Part shown: positions 54,308 through 62,757 of the stretch, piece after piece
Numbering within the stretch: the stretch's first letter is position 1
How the letters are laid out: every line of letters begins with the position of its first letter
Origin: Bradyrhizobium oligotrophicum S58
GTDB lineage: Bacteria > Pseudomonadota > Alphaproteobacteria > Rhizobiales > Xanthobacteraceae
Assembly: GCF_000344805.1 (NCBI RefSeq)
Contig: NC_020453.1
Span: 6,667,001 to 6,731,000, forward strand
Direction of reading: 5' to 3'
Length of the DNA stretch: 64,000 nt
The notes under the pieces: model-generated
Databases searched by the model: none
What the model was told of the DNA's origin: nothing
Seen by the model: the letters and a program-made list of their open reading frames with translations, nothing else
Program-made: the position numbers and the translations under genes

Positions 54308-55252
54308 ATGCGCAGATTTGGACTCCTTGCCGCGACGGCCGCGCTGCTGGCCTCCACCACCGCTTACGCCGACGACGTCAAGGTCGGCATCGGCATTTCC
54401 GGCTGGACCGGCTTCGCACCGCTGACGCTCGCCAAGGAAGCCGGCATCTTCAAGAAGAACGGCCTCGACGTCACCATCAAGAAGATCCCGCAGAAGGACC
54501 GTCACCTCGCGATCGCGGCCGGCGACGTGCAGTGCGCCGCGACCACGGTGGAGACCTGGATCTCCTGGAATGCGAACGGCGTCGCCACCAAGCAGATCTT
54601 CCAGCTCGACAAGAGCTACGGCGCGGACGGCATGGCCGTGCGCAACGACATCGCCGCCATCAAGGACCTGAAGGGCAAGACGGTGGCGGCCTCTGCGCCC
54701 GGTACCTCGCCCTATTTCGGGCTGGCCTGGATGCTGAAGAAGAATGGCCTCACGGTAAAGGACGTCACCATCGTGAACCTGGAGCCAGCCGCCGCCGCGC
54801 AGGCCTTCGTCGCCGGCCAGAACGATGCGGCCATGACCTACGAGCCGTATCTGTCGACGGTGCGCGCTGCCCCCGACAAGGGCAAGATCATCGCCACCAC
54901 GCTCGACTATCCGATGGTGATGGACACGTTCGGCTGCACGCCGAAATTCCTCACCGAGAACCCGAAGGCCGCCAAGGCGCTTGCCGACAGCTACTACGAG
55001 GCGCTCGACATGATCGCCAAGGACCAGGCCAAGGCCTATGAGATCATGGGCGCCGACGTCAAGCAGAGCGGCGAGCAGTTCGGCAACTCCGCGAAATATC
55101 TGCGTTGGCAGGACAAGGCCGCCAGCCAGAAGTTCTTCGAGACCGAGTTCAAGACCTTCAACAAAGAGGCCGCCGAGCTGCTGCTCGAAGTCGGCATCAT
55201 CAAGCAGATCCCGAACGTCGAGGATCTCTACGATGCGAGCTTCATCAAGTAG
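54308..55252 (+). CDS. NitT/TauT-family ABC transporter substrate-binding protein
   Basis: Periplasmic binding protein of the NMT1/SsuA-like type (314 aa). Signal peptide MRRFGLLAATAALLASTTAYA, then DDVKVGIGISGWTGFAPLTL, DLKGKTVAASAPGTSPYFGL and FVAGQNDAAMTYEPYLSTV, which are typical of the family. The ATG at 54308 has the best-spaced AGGA site; ATGs at 54299 and 54302 are alternatives. Its permease and ATPase follow at 55503-57061. It starts about 130 bases after hutC on the same strand, so the cargo could be histidine- or urocanate-related, but family members also carry nitrate, sulfonates, aromatic compounds and thiamine precursors. Confidence 0.88.
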   Translation: MRRFGLLAATAALLASTTAYADDVKVGIGISGWTGFAPLTLAKEAGIFKKNGLDVTIKKIPQKDRHLAIAAGDVQCAATTVETWISWNANGVATKQIFQLDKSYGADGMAVRNDIAAIKDLKGKTVAASAPGTSPYFGLAWMLKKNGLTVKDVTIVNLEPAAAAQAFVAGQNDAAMTYEPYLSTVRAAPDKGKIIATTLDYPMVMDTFGCTPKFLTENPKAAKALADSYYEALDMIAKDQAKAYEIMGADVKQSGEQFGNSAKYLRWQDKAASQKFFETEFKTFNKEAAELLLEVGIIKQIPNVEDLYDASFIK

Positions 55253-55276
55253 CTCGACGCTCCGCTCTCAGTGATC

Positions 55277-55390
55277 CGTCATTGCGCGCGAAGCGACGCG
55301 TCCGCCGAAGCCTTCAGGCGTAGGCGGAAGCAATCCAGGGCTCAGGATGCGACTCTGGATTGCTTCGTCGCTTCGCTCCTCGCAATGACG
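55277..55390. repeat. Palindromic element between transporter genes
   Basis: CGTCATTGCG (55277-55286) and CGCAATGACG (55381-55390) are exact inverted ends. Inside, GAAGCAATCCAG and CTGGATTGCTTC (and GAAGCGACG against CGTCGCTTCG) form a second stem. The ~114-base element can fold into a long hairpin and belongs to a type scattered through Bradyrhizobium. It separates the binding-protein gene from the permease gene and could lower expression of the membrane components. The rest of the 250-base gap holds no gene that I can support. Confidence 0.8.
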
Positions 55391-55502
55391 GCGTTGAGGG
55401 ATCCTGCCCGGCATCAAGCTGCAACGTCCGAAGCCGCTTCAATCGAACCACCACCAGCAGCCCGCGACCGCGCGGGCCGCCTGCACCACGAAAGCCTTCT
55501 CC

Positions 55503-56279
55503 GTGATCCGTCCCCTCGACCCCGTTAGCGCCAGATCGAGAACCGCGCTCGGCCTCGCCTTCTTCGTCCTGTTCGTCGCGGCGTGGTCGCTCGCGACGTT
55601 CGGCGGCTATGTGTCGAAGACGTTCCTGGCCGATCCCATGACCATGCTGCGCGAGGGCTGGGACCTGCTGACGAAGTTCGGCTTCCTCACCGACATCGGC
55701 ATGACCGTCTGGCGCGTCGTCGGCGGCTTCGTGCTCGCGGCCGTGATCGCCGTTCCGCTCGGGCTCCTGATGGGCGCCTACAAGCCGGTCGAGGCGTTCC
55801 TCGAGCCGTTCGTCTCCTTCGCCCGCTATCTGCCCGCCTCGGCTTTCATTCCTCTGCTCATCCTGTGGGCCGGCATCGGCGAATTGCAGAAGCTGCTGAT
55901 TATCTTCATCGGCTCGGTGTTCCAGATCATCCTGATGATCACGATCACGGTCGGCAACACCCGGCGCGATCTCGTCGAAGCCGCCTATACGCTCGGCGCC
56001 AGCGACCGTGGCATCATCGGCCGCGTGCTGCTGCCCTCGGCCGCGCCCGACATCGCCGAGATCCTGCGGCTGGTGCTCGGCTGGGCCTGGACCTATGTCA
56101 TCGTCGCCGAGCTGATCGGCTCGTCCTCCGGCATCGGCCACATGATCACCGACAGCCAGGCGCTGCTCAACACCGGGCAGATCATCTTCGGCATCATCGT
56201 GATCGGGCTGATCGGCCTGATCTCGGATTTCCTGTTCAAGGCGTTCAACGCCTGGCTGTTCCCGTGGAAGCTCGCATGA
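55503..56279 (+). CDS. ABC transporter permease, NitT/TauT type
   Basis: Inner-membrane permease (258 aa, about six helices) of the BPD_transp_1 family. The cytoplasmic EAA loop is DLVEAAYTLGASDRGIIGRV, followed by LPSAAPDIAEILRLVLGWAW, which contacts the ATPase. The start is GTG at 55503-55505 (MIRPLDPVSARSRTAL); no better ATG is nearby. It overlaps the ATPase gene by 4 bases. Confidence 0.92.
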   Translation: MIRPLDPVSARSRTALGLAFFVLFVAAWSLATFGGYVSKTFLADPMTMLREGWDLLTKFGFLTDIGMTVWRVVGGFVLAAVIAVPLGLLMGAYKPVEAFLEPFVSFARYLPASAFIPLLILWAGIGELQKLLIIFIGSVFQIILMITITVGNTRRDLVEAAYTLGASDRGIIGRVLLPSAAPDIAEILRLVLGWAWTYVIVAELIGSSSGIGHMITDSQALLNTGQIIFGIIVIGLIGLISDFLFKAFNAWLFPWKLA

Positions 56280-57061
56280 CCACGCTCGTCATCGACCAGG
56301 TTACGCGCACCTTCCCGGCCCGCCAGGGCCACGCGCCGACGCGCGCGCTGGAGCCGGTCGCGCTCACCATCGGCAACAATGACTTCGTCACCATCCTCGG
56401 GCCTTCCGGCTGCGGCAAGTCGACCCTGCTGCGCATCGTCGCCGGCCTCGATCATCCGACCAGCGGCAAGGTGCTCCTGGACGGACGCGATGTCACCGGC
56501 CCCGGCGCCGACCGCGGCATGGTGTTCCAGTCCTACACGCTGTTTCCCTGGCTCACCGTGCGCGAGAACATCGCCTTCGGCCTGCGCGAGCGTGGCGTGC
56601 CAGAGGCGGAGCGCAACGTGGTTGCCGATCGCTTCATCCAGCAGATCGGCCTGAAGGGGTTCGAGAACCACTGGCCCAAGCAGCTTTCGGGCGGCATGCA
56701 GCAGCGCTGCGCCATCGCGCGCGCGCTGGCCAATGATCCAAAGATCCTGCTGCTCGACGAGCCATTCGGCGCACTCGACAACCAGACCCGCGTGCTGATG
56801 CAGGAGATGCTGCTCGGCATCTGGGAGCGCGACCAGAAGACCGTGCTGTTCGTGACCCACGACATCGAGGAGGCGATCTTCCTCGGCAGCCGCGTGCTCG
56901 TCATGAGCGCGCGCCCCGGCCGCATCAAGGCCGACATCAAGATCGAGCTGCCGCACCCGCGCTCCTACAAGGTGAAGACCTCGCCGGAGTTCGTCGCACT
57001 GAAGGAGCGGATGGTGGAGGAGATTCGGGCAGAAGCGCTGAAGGTCGCGGCGGAGGCGTGA
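56276..57061 (+). CDS. ABC transporter ATP-binding protein, NitT/TauT type
   Basis: ATPase (261 aa) powering the importer. Walker A TILGPSGCGKSTLLRIVAGL, Q-loop MVFQSYTLFPWLTV, signature QLSGGMQQRCAIARAL, Walker B ILLLDEPFGALDNQTR and the switch histidine in LFVTHDIEEAIFLG are all intact. The ATG at 56276 overlaps the permease stop by 4 bases. The frame is open further upstream only as a shadow of the permease gene. Confidence 0.95.
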   Translation: MTTLVIDQVTRTFPARQGHAPTRALEPVALTIGNNDFVTILGPSGCGKSTLLRIVAGLDHPTSGKVLLDGRDVTGPGADRGMVFQSYTLFPWLTVRENIAFGLRERGVPEAERNVVADRFIQQIGLKGFENHWPKQLSGGMQQRCAIARALANDPKILLLDEPFGALDNQTRVLMQEMLLGIWERDQKTVLFVTHDIEEAIFLGSRVLVMSARPGRIKADIKIELPHPRSYKVKTSPEFVALKERMVEEIRAEALKVAAEA

Positions 57062-57064
57062 GGC

Positions 57065-57269
57065 GCGAGTTTCGAGAGGCTTTGCTCGGGCGAGGACTCT
57101 CTCGCAGTGAGACTCGCTGAGACATACCCCCCACCCAAGCGCGTTTGCCGCTCTGTCCTACATGCCCTCGCCCCCAAGCGAAGCGGAGCTTCGCAAGGTG
57201 GGAGAGGGCATCGCCGGCTCCTCCGCAGGCTCGCTTGGGTGAGGGGTCACTTTCTGCAAGCGAAACTCG
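57065..57269. repeat. Nested palindromic repeat between convergent genes
   Basis: Outer arms CGAGTTTCG (57066-57074) and CGAAACTCG (57261-57269), middle arms CCACCCAAGCG (near 57131) and CGCTTGGGTG (near 57232), and inner arms ATGCCCTC and GAGGGCAT around CAAGCGAAGCGGAGCTTCGC. This is a composite Bradyrhizobium-type element. It fills most of the 253 bases between the ABC operon and the converging small gene, and could act as a two-way transcription stop. Confidence 0.7.
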
Positions 57270-57314
57270 TCGATGCATAGCCACTTACCAGGCTACAGCA
57301 ACCACATCGTGACG

Positions 57315-57560
57315 CTATCTCCGGAAGCCCCCGATCCGTTTCAGCCACGGCACCAGATGGAATGCGCACATCAGCAGATACATCACCGTCATATCTCCGA
57401 GTGGCGCGCCTGGTGGCATGGCCGAGCAGATCGGGTCTGCCCGGCCGTCGCGTGCCATGGCATTCAGGACCGCCATCAGCGCGAAGGTCGGCGCCGCGGC
57501 GAAGCGGAGACCATTGGCGATGTCGGGCATCACGCGCTTTCCGGAAGCAAAGAACGCCAT
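57315..57560 (-). CDS. Small conserved membrane protein, DUF899-linked
   Basis: An 81-residue protein, MAFFASGKRVMPDIANGLRF then two hydrophobic segments (AAPTFALMAVLNAMA and PLGDMTVMYLLMCAFHLVPW), ending WLKRIGGFRR. It starts 11 bases after the DUF899 gene on the same strand, so the two are an operon. The segment between the helices holds DPICSAMPPGAPLG. I recall proteins of this shape next to DUF899 genes in other proteobacteria, but know no function. Confidence 0.75.
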   Translation of the reverse strand: MAFFASGKRVMPDIANGLRFAAAPTFALMAVLNAMARDGRADPICSAMPPGAPLGDMTVMYLLMCAFHLVPWLKRIGGFRR

Positions 57561-57571
57561 GGCTCAGCCTC

Positions 57572-58333
57572 TCAGCGCATGCCGTATTCGTCGTGACGCC
57601 GCCACCAGACGCCCTGCTCGTTGCGCCCCTTCGGTGCGCGATCGAGCCATTGATAGGCGCCCCAGAGGCCATCGAGACCGCGGGCATAGCTCGAATAGGT
57701 GTGATAAACGACGCCATCCTCGAGAATGAACGCGCTCATGCCCGGCCGGTCGCGCATGAAGGTTGCGCCATCGGTCCCGGCACCGGCCGCGATCTCCGCC
57801 ACCATCGCCGGCACATCGCTGGCCCCGAGCGGAGGACTGGTGCGATAGTTGTATTCAGTGCCGCCCTGGCGCTGCTGCGCTTCGGTGATCGCAACCTCAT
57901 AGTCGAAGTTGAAGTCGCTGCTCGCCGACGACGCCCAGGGAAACGTCCAGCCCATCCGCGCCTTGTACGCCTTGAGCTTGGCGAGCGGCGCCCGCGACAC
58001 CGCCCACAGCATCACGTCGTGATTGGCGAGATGAACCTGGAAGCCGTTGAAGCCGTCGGCGATCATCGAGCAGGACGGGCAGCCGGCCTGGAAGTCGGGT
58101 CCGAACATGAAGTGATAGACGAGCAGTTGCGAGCGCCCCTTGAACAAATCGGGCAGCGTTGCCGGTCCGTCCTCCGTGTCGAAACGGTAGGCCTTGTCGA
58201 CCCGCACCCATGGCAGGGCCTGGCGGCGTTGTGCCAGCTCATCGCCGCGGCGGGTGAATTCCTTTTCGGCCTCCAGCAGGTCGAGCCGTGCCTTCAGCCA
58301 GTCTTCGCGAGTTCCCGTAATATGCATGGTCAT
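57572..58333 (-). CDS. DUF899 family thioredoxin-like protein
   Basis: A 253-residue protein of the DUF899 (thioredoxin-fold) family. Typical blocks are FTRRGDELAQRRQALPWVRV, LLVYHFMFGPDFQAGCPSCS, ADGFNGFQVHLANHDVMLWA, FPWASSASSDFNFDYEV and the C-terminal FILEDGVVYHTYSSYARGLD with YQWLDRAPKGRNE. The CPSC pair sits where a peroxiredoxin/thioredoxin active site would be, but activity is unproved. Two close ATGs (58333 and 58327) are possible starts. It is divergent from the helix-turn-helix gene. Confidence 0.9.
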   Translation of the reverse strand: MTMHITGTREDWLKARLDLLEAEKEFTRRGDELAQRRQALPWVRVDKAYRFDTEDGPATLPDLFKGRSQLLVYHFMFGPDFQAGCPSCSMIADGFNGFQVHLANHDVMLWAVSRAPLAKLKAYKARMGWTFPWASSASSDFNFDYEVAITEAQQRQGGTEYNYRTSPPLGASDVPAMVAEIAAGAGTDGATFMRDRPGMSAFILEDGVVYHTYSSYARGLDGLWGAYQWLDRAPKGRNEQGVWWRRHDEYGMR

Positions 58334-58418
58334 GTCTGTGATCCTTTGCGTGTTGACCGCGACCAAGACTAGGATCGACGCGGGAGGAACCGGGAGTGAC
58401 AAGTGTGGCGGGATTTGC

Positions 58419-59639
58419 ATGGACTCGCTGATCTCGGCAGCAGCGCAGGCGCTCGCCGCGGGTGACCCGCTCGGCGCGCTGAACCGCGTCGCCTTGCGCG
58501 ACGATCCCCCGGCGCTGGCGCTGCGCGGCATCGCGATGGCGCGGCTCGGTGATGTCATCAGGGCGAAGGCGCTGCTGCGGCAGGCCGCGCGCGCCTTCGG
58601 CGCCAAGGCGACGCTGGCGCGCGCCCGCTGTACTGTCGCCGAGGCGGAGATCGCGCTCGCGGCAAGGGATCTCACCTGGCCGACGAAGCAGCTCGCGGCA
58701 GCGCGCGAGATCCTGGAGCAGCACGGCGACCGCACCAACGCCGCCTATGCGCGCAGCCTCGAGATCCGGCGGCTCGTGCTGATCGGACATCTCGATGAAG
58801 CGGAGCGCGGACTCGCCGACCTCGATCCCTCGCCGCTGCCGCCTGCGGCGCGCACGGTCTACGAGCTGATCGTCGCCGGCCTGGCCCTGCGTCGCCTCCA
58901 GACCAAGGCGGCGCACGCAGCGCTGGAGCGCGCCACCCGCACTGCCCGGCAGGTTCGCATCCCGGAGCTGCAGGCGGAGATCGAGCGGGCCACGGCAACG
59001 CTGTCGGCGCCGGCCGCACGCGTGATCCAAGGGAGCGAGGAACGCCTGTTGCAGCTCGACGACGTCGAGGCGCTGTTCCGATCGGACGTGCTGATCGTCG
59101 ATGCCTGCCGGCTGGCGGTGCGCCTGGGAGGGCAACTCGTAGCGATGGCGCGACGGCCGGTATTGTTTGCAATCGTCCGGCAGTTGGCGGCGCGTGCTCC
59201 CGCCGATGTGCCGCGCGCGGAGCTCATCGCTCACGCCTTCCGCGGCAAGGAGGCCGACGAGTCGCACCGCGCGCGCCTGCGCGTCGAGATCGGCCGTCTG
59301 CGCCGGTTGCTCAAGGGCATGGCGGAGATCAATGCGACGCGCGACGGCTTTGCCTTGCTGCCATGCGAGGATCGCACCGTCGCCGTGCTCGCGCAACCGA
59401 TCGAGGACGAGAACGCCGCCGTGCTCGCCTGCCTCGCCGACGGCGAGGCGTGGTCGAGCTCCGGTCTGGCGCTGGCGCTGGGCGCGAGCCAGCGCACGGT
59501 GCAACGCGCGCTCGATGCGTTGGCGCTGTCGGGCAAGGTGCAGTCGTTCGGACGTGGCCGCGCGCAACGCTGGACCTGCCCGGTTGTCCCGGAATTCGCG
59601 ACCGCCTTGTTACTCCCGGCATGGTCGTCGCTGGACTAG
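58419..59639 (+). CDS. Helix-turn-helix domain protein with repeat-rich N-terminus
   Basis: A 406-residue protein. Residues ~1-200 are Ala/Leu/Arg-rich helices with a TPR-like rhythm (for example ALLRQAARAFGAKATLARAR). Residues ~210-340 resemble an OmpR-like or winged-helix region with HRARLRVEIGRLRRLLKGMA. The C-terminus has SSGLALALGASQRTVQRALDAL, a helix-turn-helix. It is probably a transcription regulator, perhaps of the divergent DUF899 pair or the beta-propeller gene downstream. Start ATG 58419 is the first after a GGGAG-rich leader. Confidence 0.75.
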   Translation: MDSLISAAAQALAAGDPLGALNRVALRDDPPALALRGIAMARLGDVIRAKALLRQAARAFGAKATLARARCTVAEAEIALAARDLTWPTKQLAAAREILEQHGDRTNAAYARSLEIRRLVLIGHLDEAERGLADLDPSPLPPAARTVYELIVAGLALRRLQTKAAHAALERATRTARQVRIPELQAEIERATATLSAPAARVIQGSEERLLQLDDVEALFRSDVLIVDACRLAVRLGGQLVAMARRPVLFAIVRQLAARAPADVPRAELIAHAFRGKEADESHRARLRVEIGRLRRLLKGMAEINATRDGFALLPCEDRTVAVLAQPIEDENAAVLACLADGEAWSSSGLALALGASQRTVQRALDALALSGKVQSFGRGRAQRWTCPVVPEFATALLLPAWSSLD

Positions 59640-59671
59640 CTTGGCTCGGTCAGAAGCAGAGGACGGCAGAC

Positions 59672-60310
59672 ATGGTACGAGCAGCAGCAGAGATCATCCG
59701 CGAATACGGCCCGTTCGAGGGCGAGCAAGTCGCCGGCGTCACCCACGACGGCCGGCAGGTGTGGATCGCGACCGGCAGCAGCATCAAGGCCTTCGATCCC
59801 GCCAATGGCGACGTCAAGCGCTCTCTCGATGTCCCTGCCCATGCCGGCACGGCGTTCGACGGCAAGCATCTTTATCAGATCGCGGAAGCCCGTATCCAGA
59901 AGGTCGATCCGGACAGCGGCGAGATCATTTCGACAATCCCGGCTCCGGCAGGCGGCGGCGATTCCGGGCTAGCCTGGGCCGAAGGGTCGCTCTGGGTCGG
60001 CGCCTATCGCGATCGCAAGATCCACCAGATCGATCCCGCGACGGGACAGATCCTGCGCAGCATTCCCTGCACGCGCTTTGTGACCGGCGTCACCTGGGTC
60101 GATGGCGAGCTCTGGCACGGCACCTGGGAGGACGATGTCAGCGACATCAGGCGCATCGATCCCGCGACCGGCGAGGTGCTCGATCAGCTCGACATGCCCC
60201 AGGGCACCGGCGTCTCCGGAATGGAGGCCAATGGCGACACGCTCTATTGCGGCGGCGGTCCCAGCGGCAAGGTGCGCGCGGTCAGGCGGCCGAAGCGGGC
60301 GCGGGGGTGA
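59672..60310 (+). CDS. Beta-propeller protein, YVTN/SMP-30-like repeats
   Basis: A 212-residue protein built of repeated four-strand units: VWIATGSSIKAFDPANGDVK, HLYQIAEARIQKVDPDSGEI, LWVGAYRDRKIHQIDPATGQ, LWHGTWEDDVSDIRRIDPAT, with IDPATG-like endings. It has no signal peptide, so it is cytoplasmic. Similar proteins are annotated as Vgb-like or PQQ-like propellers; the actual ligand is unknown. It follows the regulator gene by 32 bases and may be its partner. An in-frame start further upstream would overlap that gene. Confidence 0.75.
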   Translation: MVRAAAEIIREYGPFEGEQVAGVTHDGRQVWIATGSSIKAFDPANGDVKRSLDVPAHAGTAFDGKHLYQIAEARIQKVDPDSGEIISTIPAPAGGGDSGLAWAEGSLWVGAYRDRKIHQIDPATGQILRSIPCTRFVTGVTWVDGELWHGTWEDDVSDIRRIDPATGEVLDQLDMPQGTGVSGMEANGDTLYCGGGPSGKVRAVRRPKRARG

Positions 60311-60525
60311 GCAGGCAGAGTAAGCGACTGCCGTCCGCTCGTCCCATCCGAACAGCGCGTCTGGCCCATCGAACGACGAGGCCCGTTACGCGGAGAGCGT
60401 GCGCCAATGAACTACTCGTCATGCCCGGGATGCCATGACGACGCGGAGAGAGCCGGAGACACATATGCAGGTCCCGCGTCCTCGACAGCCCGCCACTTGG
60501 GATGACATGCACCGACCGTGCCGGC

Positions 60526-61665
60526 CTATTTGCCGATCGACGTATAGGCCGCCTGGCGGAAGTTGGCGTTGGCCTCCTCGCGGGTCTGCAGCTGTTGGCC
60601 GCCGCCAGTCCCGACCGGTTTCGTCGACGTGATCACCGAGAACAGGACGAAGCCGCCGGCCTTGCGCGGGAAGATGAAGTACTCGGCGATATCGGATCGC
60701 TGGCTGTCCTCGCAGGACGACATGCCGCGGAATACGACCGCACTATCGACCAGCTCGCTGTTGCGCGCCGAGATGAACTTGCCCTTGCAGTCGCGCGCAT
60801 CGTTGCCAATGATCGTAGCGGCGACTTCAAGGCCGTCGACATTCCGCTGTGACGGCACGATCCGAACGAATCCGGTTGCGTTGTCCGATTTCCAGGCCAC
60901 GCCGCCCGATGTCAGCCACACCGGCCGCTCGCCGCCGCCCAGGATCGCGGGATGCGACAGCGCCGCCTTGAGAATGAAATTGGAGGCGATCTGCATTGCT
61001 TCCAGCTGCAGTTCGGGAGAATCCTCCGACGCCCGTGATGGCTGCGTGCTGGCGGTTGCGGCCGGCGCGGTGGCGGCAGGCGGAGCCGCCGGACGCTGCG
61101 CCGATTGGGCGCCGGGCTGCACCGTGAAATTCGTCGCCGCCGCCAGTCCGCCGGCATTGATCATGCGCACGCAATTCGCCAGCGACGGCAGCAACACGGA
61201 CGTGCCGTTCAGGTCGAACTGGAACAGATTGCCCTGCGCGAAGGCCGACATCGTCCGTGCCGCCCTGAAGGATTTGATCAGGCTGGAGTCGTTCGGCATC
61301 GGCACGACGACCATGTTGGCCGACCACACCGAGCCCTCGACATTATAAGAGTTGCGCCCGTCGAAGCTGAGCACGATCGGGAACTTCTGTCCCTGCGAAA
61401 GCGACCAGCCGGGATGGATGAAGGCGAGAGCCCAGTTGTACGTCGGCAGCGCAAGAACACCGAAATTGATGCCGCTCTTGTAGCTCGCGGATGCAACGCA
61501 GCTCGAGAACTTCCCAGTATTGTCGTCGGTGTAGGCGCCGCCCGACCAGCCGGCCACGGAGACGGAGCCAAAAGGCCCCTTCGCATCCGCAGGCTCGCTC
61601 ATCGCAGCTGTCGCAATCGCCAGAAGCGAAAGCATCGTTCCAAAAATCGCACGCCGTACCGTCAT
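60526..61665 (-). CDS. Secreted protein of unknown function
   Basis: A 379-residue protein with a signal peptide (MTVRRAIFGTMLSLLAIATA, cleavage near AMSEPADAKG). The mature part has an N-terminal beta-rich domain (GSVSVAGWSGGAYTDDNTGK), an Ala/Pro/Gln-rich linker around residues 200-235 (APPAATAPAATASTQ) and a C-terminal domain with two cysteine pairs possible (DARDCKGKF, GMSSCEDSQR). I recognise no enzyme motif. The 215 bases downstream to 60310 hold no gene that I can support. An earlier in-frame ATG lacks a ribosome site. Confidence 0.72.
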   Translation of the reverse strand: MTVRRAIFGTMLSLLAIATAAMSEPADAKGPFGSVSVAGWSGGAYTDDNTGKFSSCVASASYKSGINFGVLALPTYNWALAFIHPGWSLSQGQKFPIVLSFDGRNSYNVEGSVWSANMVVVPMPNDSSLIKSFRAARTMSAFAQGNLFQFDLNGTSVLLPSLANCVRMINAGGLAAATNFTVQPGAQSAQRPAAPPAATAPAATASTQPSRASEDSPELQLEAMQIASNFILKAALSHPAILGGGERPVWLTSGGVAWKSDNATGFVRIVPSQRNVDGLEVAATIIGNDARDCKGKFISARNSELVDSAVVFRGMSSCEDSQRSDIAEYFIFPRKAGGFVLFSVITSTKPVGTGGGQQLQTREEANANFRQAAYTSIGK

Positions 61666-61892
61666 CCCAATTCCCCGTTTTCGCCGCATTGTTGCAATTC
61701 CCGCGGCTACGTCAAGTAGCAGCGAACGACGATCGGCTACTCCAGGGATACGAGGATTGGCGCTCATTGCCGCGGACAGGCCCAACATGTCGCGTCGGTC
61801 GTCCACAGCCCTTCATGGGAGCGTCATCGAACTCCGCTAGCGCTCACGAGGTCTCACGCAGGCCAGAGTTTCCTGGAAAGGGTTTCCTCGAC

Positions 61893-62714
61893 ATGACCAC
61901 CAAGCTGCCGGTTCTCGGCGCCGCCCTCTCCATCAAGTCCCTTCCCGCTCACCGCGACTGGCTGCTGGAGCGCCAGCGTGATCTGGAAATCCAGGACTTC
62001 TTCCGCGCCGATCTTCTCGACAGCGACTGGCGCGGCACCGCCAGGGAGATCAAGGCGATGCTGGACGGTCACACCGGCCGGCTCGGAATCCATGGTCCGT
62101 TCTGGGGCTTCAAGATCGACAGCCACGATCCGATGATCCGCCGTGCGGTCACCAAACGGCTGCTGCAGGGGCTGGAAGTCGCCGAGTTTCTCGGCGCCAC
62201 GCAGATGGTGATCCACTCGCCCTACACGACCTGGGACGCCAACAACATCGACATGCTGCCGGACAATCGCGAAGCGCTGATCGAGCGCGTTCGCGCGACA
62301 TTGACTGACGTGATCGCCAGCGCCGAGCAGGCGAACTGCGAGATCGTGATCGAGAACATCGAGGACAAGAACCCACAGGATCGCGTCGGCCTCGCCAAGG
62401 CGCTGGGCAGCAGCAAGGTCCGCATCTCGCTGGACACCGGCCACGCCAACTATGCGCATCATTCCACCGGCGCGCCGCCGGTCGACTACTACGTCGACGC
62501 CGCCGGCGACATGCTGACCCACGTCCATCTGCAGGACACCGACGGCTATGCCGACCGTCACTGGGCGCCCGGCGAAGGCAACATCCGCTGGGTCGCGGTG
62601 TTCCGCGCGCTCGCGAAGCTGAATTCCAATCCGCGGCTGATCCTCGAACTGCGCAACCACGATCAGGTCCGGGCCGGCGCCGCGCATCTCGCCTCGCTCG
62701 GCCTCGCCGAATAG
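61893..62714 (+). CDS. Sugar phosphate isomerase/epimerase family protein
   Basis: TIM-barrel protein (273 aa) of the AP-endonuclease-2/xylose-isomerase-like superfamily. Strand and metal-site features: GRLGIHGPFWGFKIDSHDPM, TQMVIHSPYTTWDANNIDML, CEIVIENIEDKNPQDRVGLA, RISLDTGHANYAHH and LTHVHLQDTDGYADRHWAPG. These give the His, Glu and Asp ligands of a divalent metal. The substrate is unknown. It lies just before a peptide-type ABC binding protein on the same strand, so it may act on the imported compound. Confidence 0.88.
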   Translation: MTTKLPVLGAALSIKSLPAHRDWLLERQRDLEIQDFFRADLLDSDWRGTAREIKAMLDGHTGRLGIHGPFWGFKIDSHDPMIRRAVTKRLLQGLEVAEFLGATQMVIHSPYTTWDANNIDMLPDNREALIERVRATLTDVIASAEQANCEIVIENIEDKNPQDRVGLAKALGSSKVRISLDTGHANYAHHSTGAPPVDYYVDAAGDMLTHVHLQDTDGYADRHWAPGEGNIRWVAVFRALAKLNSNPRLILELRNHDQVRAGAAHLASLGLAE

Positions 62715-62757
62715 GCCCGCCATCTTCGCATCGTCGACAACCTCAAGAGAGATTGCC

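Noticed and set aside
60311..60525. Possible small gene or repeat remnant between the propeller gene and the secreted protein gene
   Set aside because: Some short palindromes (around GTCATGCCCGGGATG) but no complete element and no convincing frame.
61666..61892. Regulatory element in the divergent region between the secreted protein and the isomerase
   Set aside because: About 225 bases with no palindrome, operator or RNA motif that I could support.
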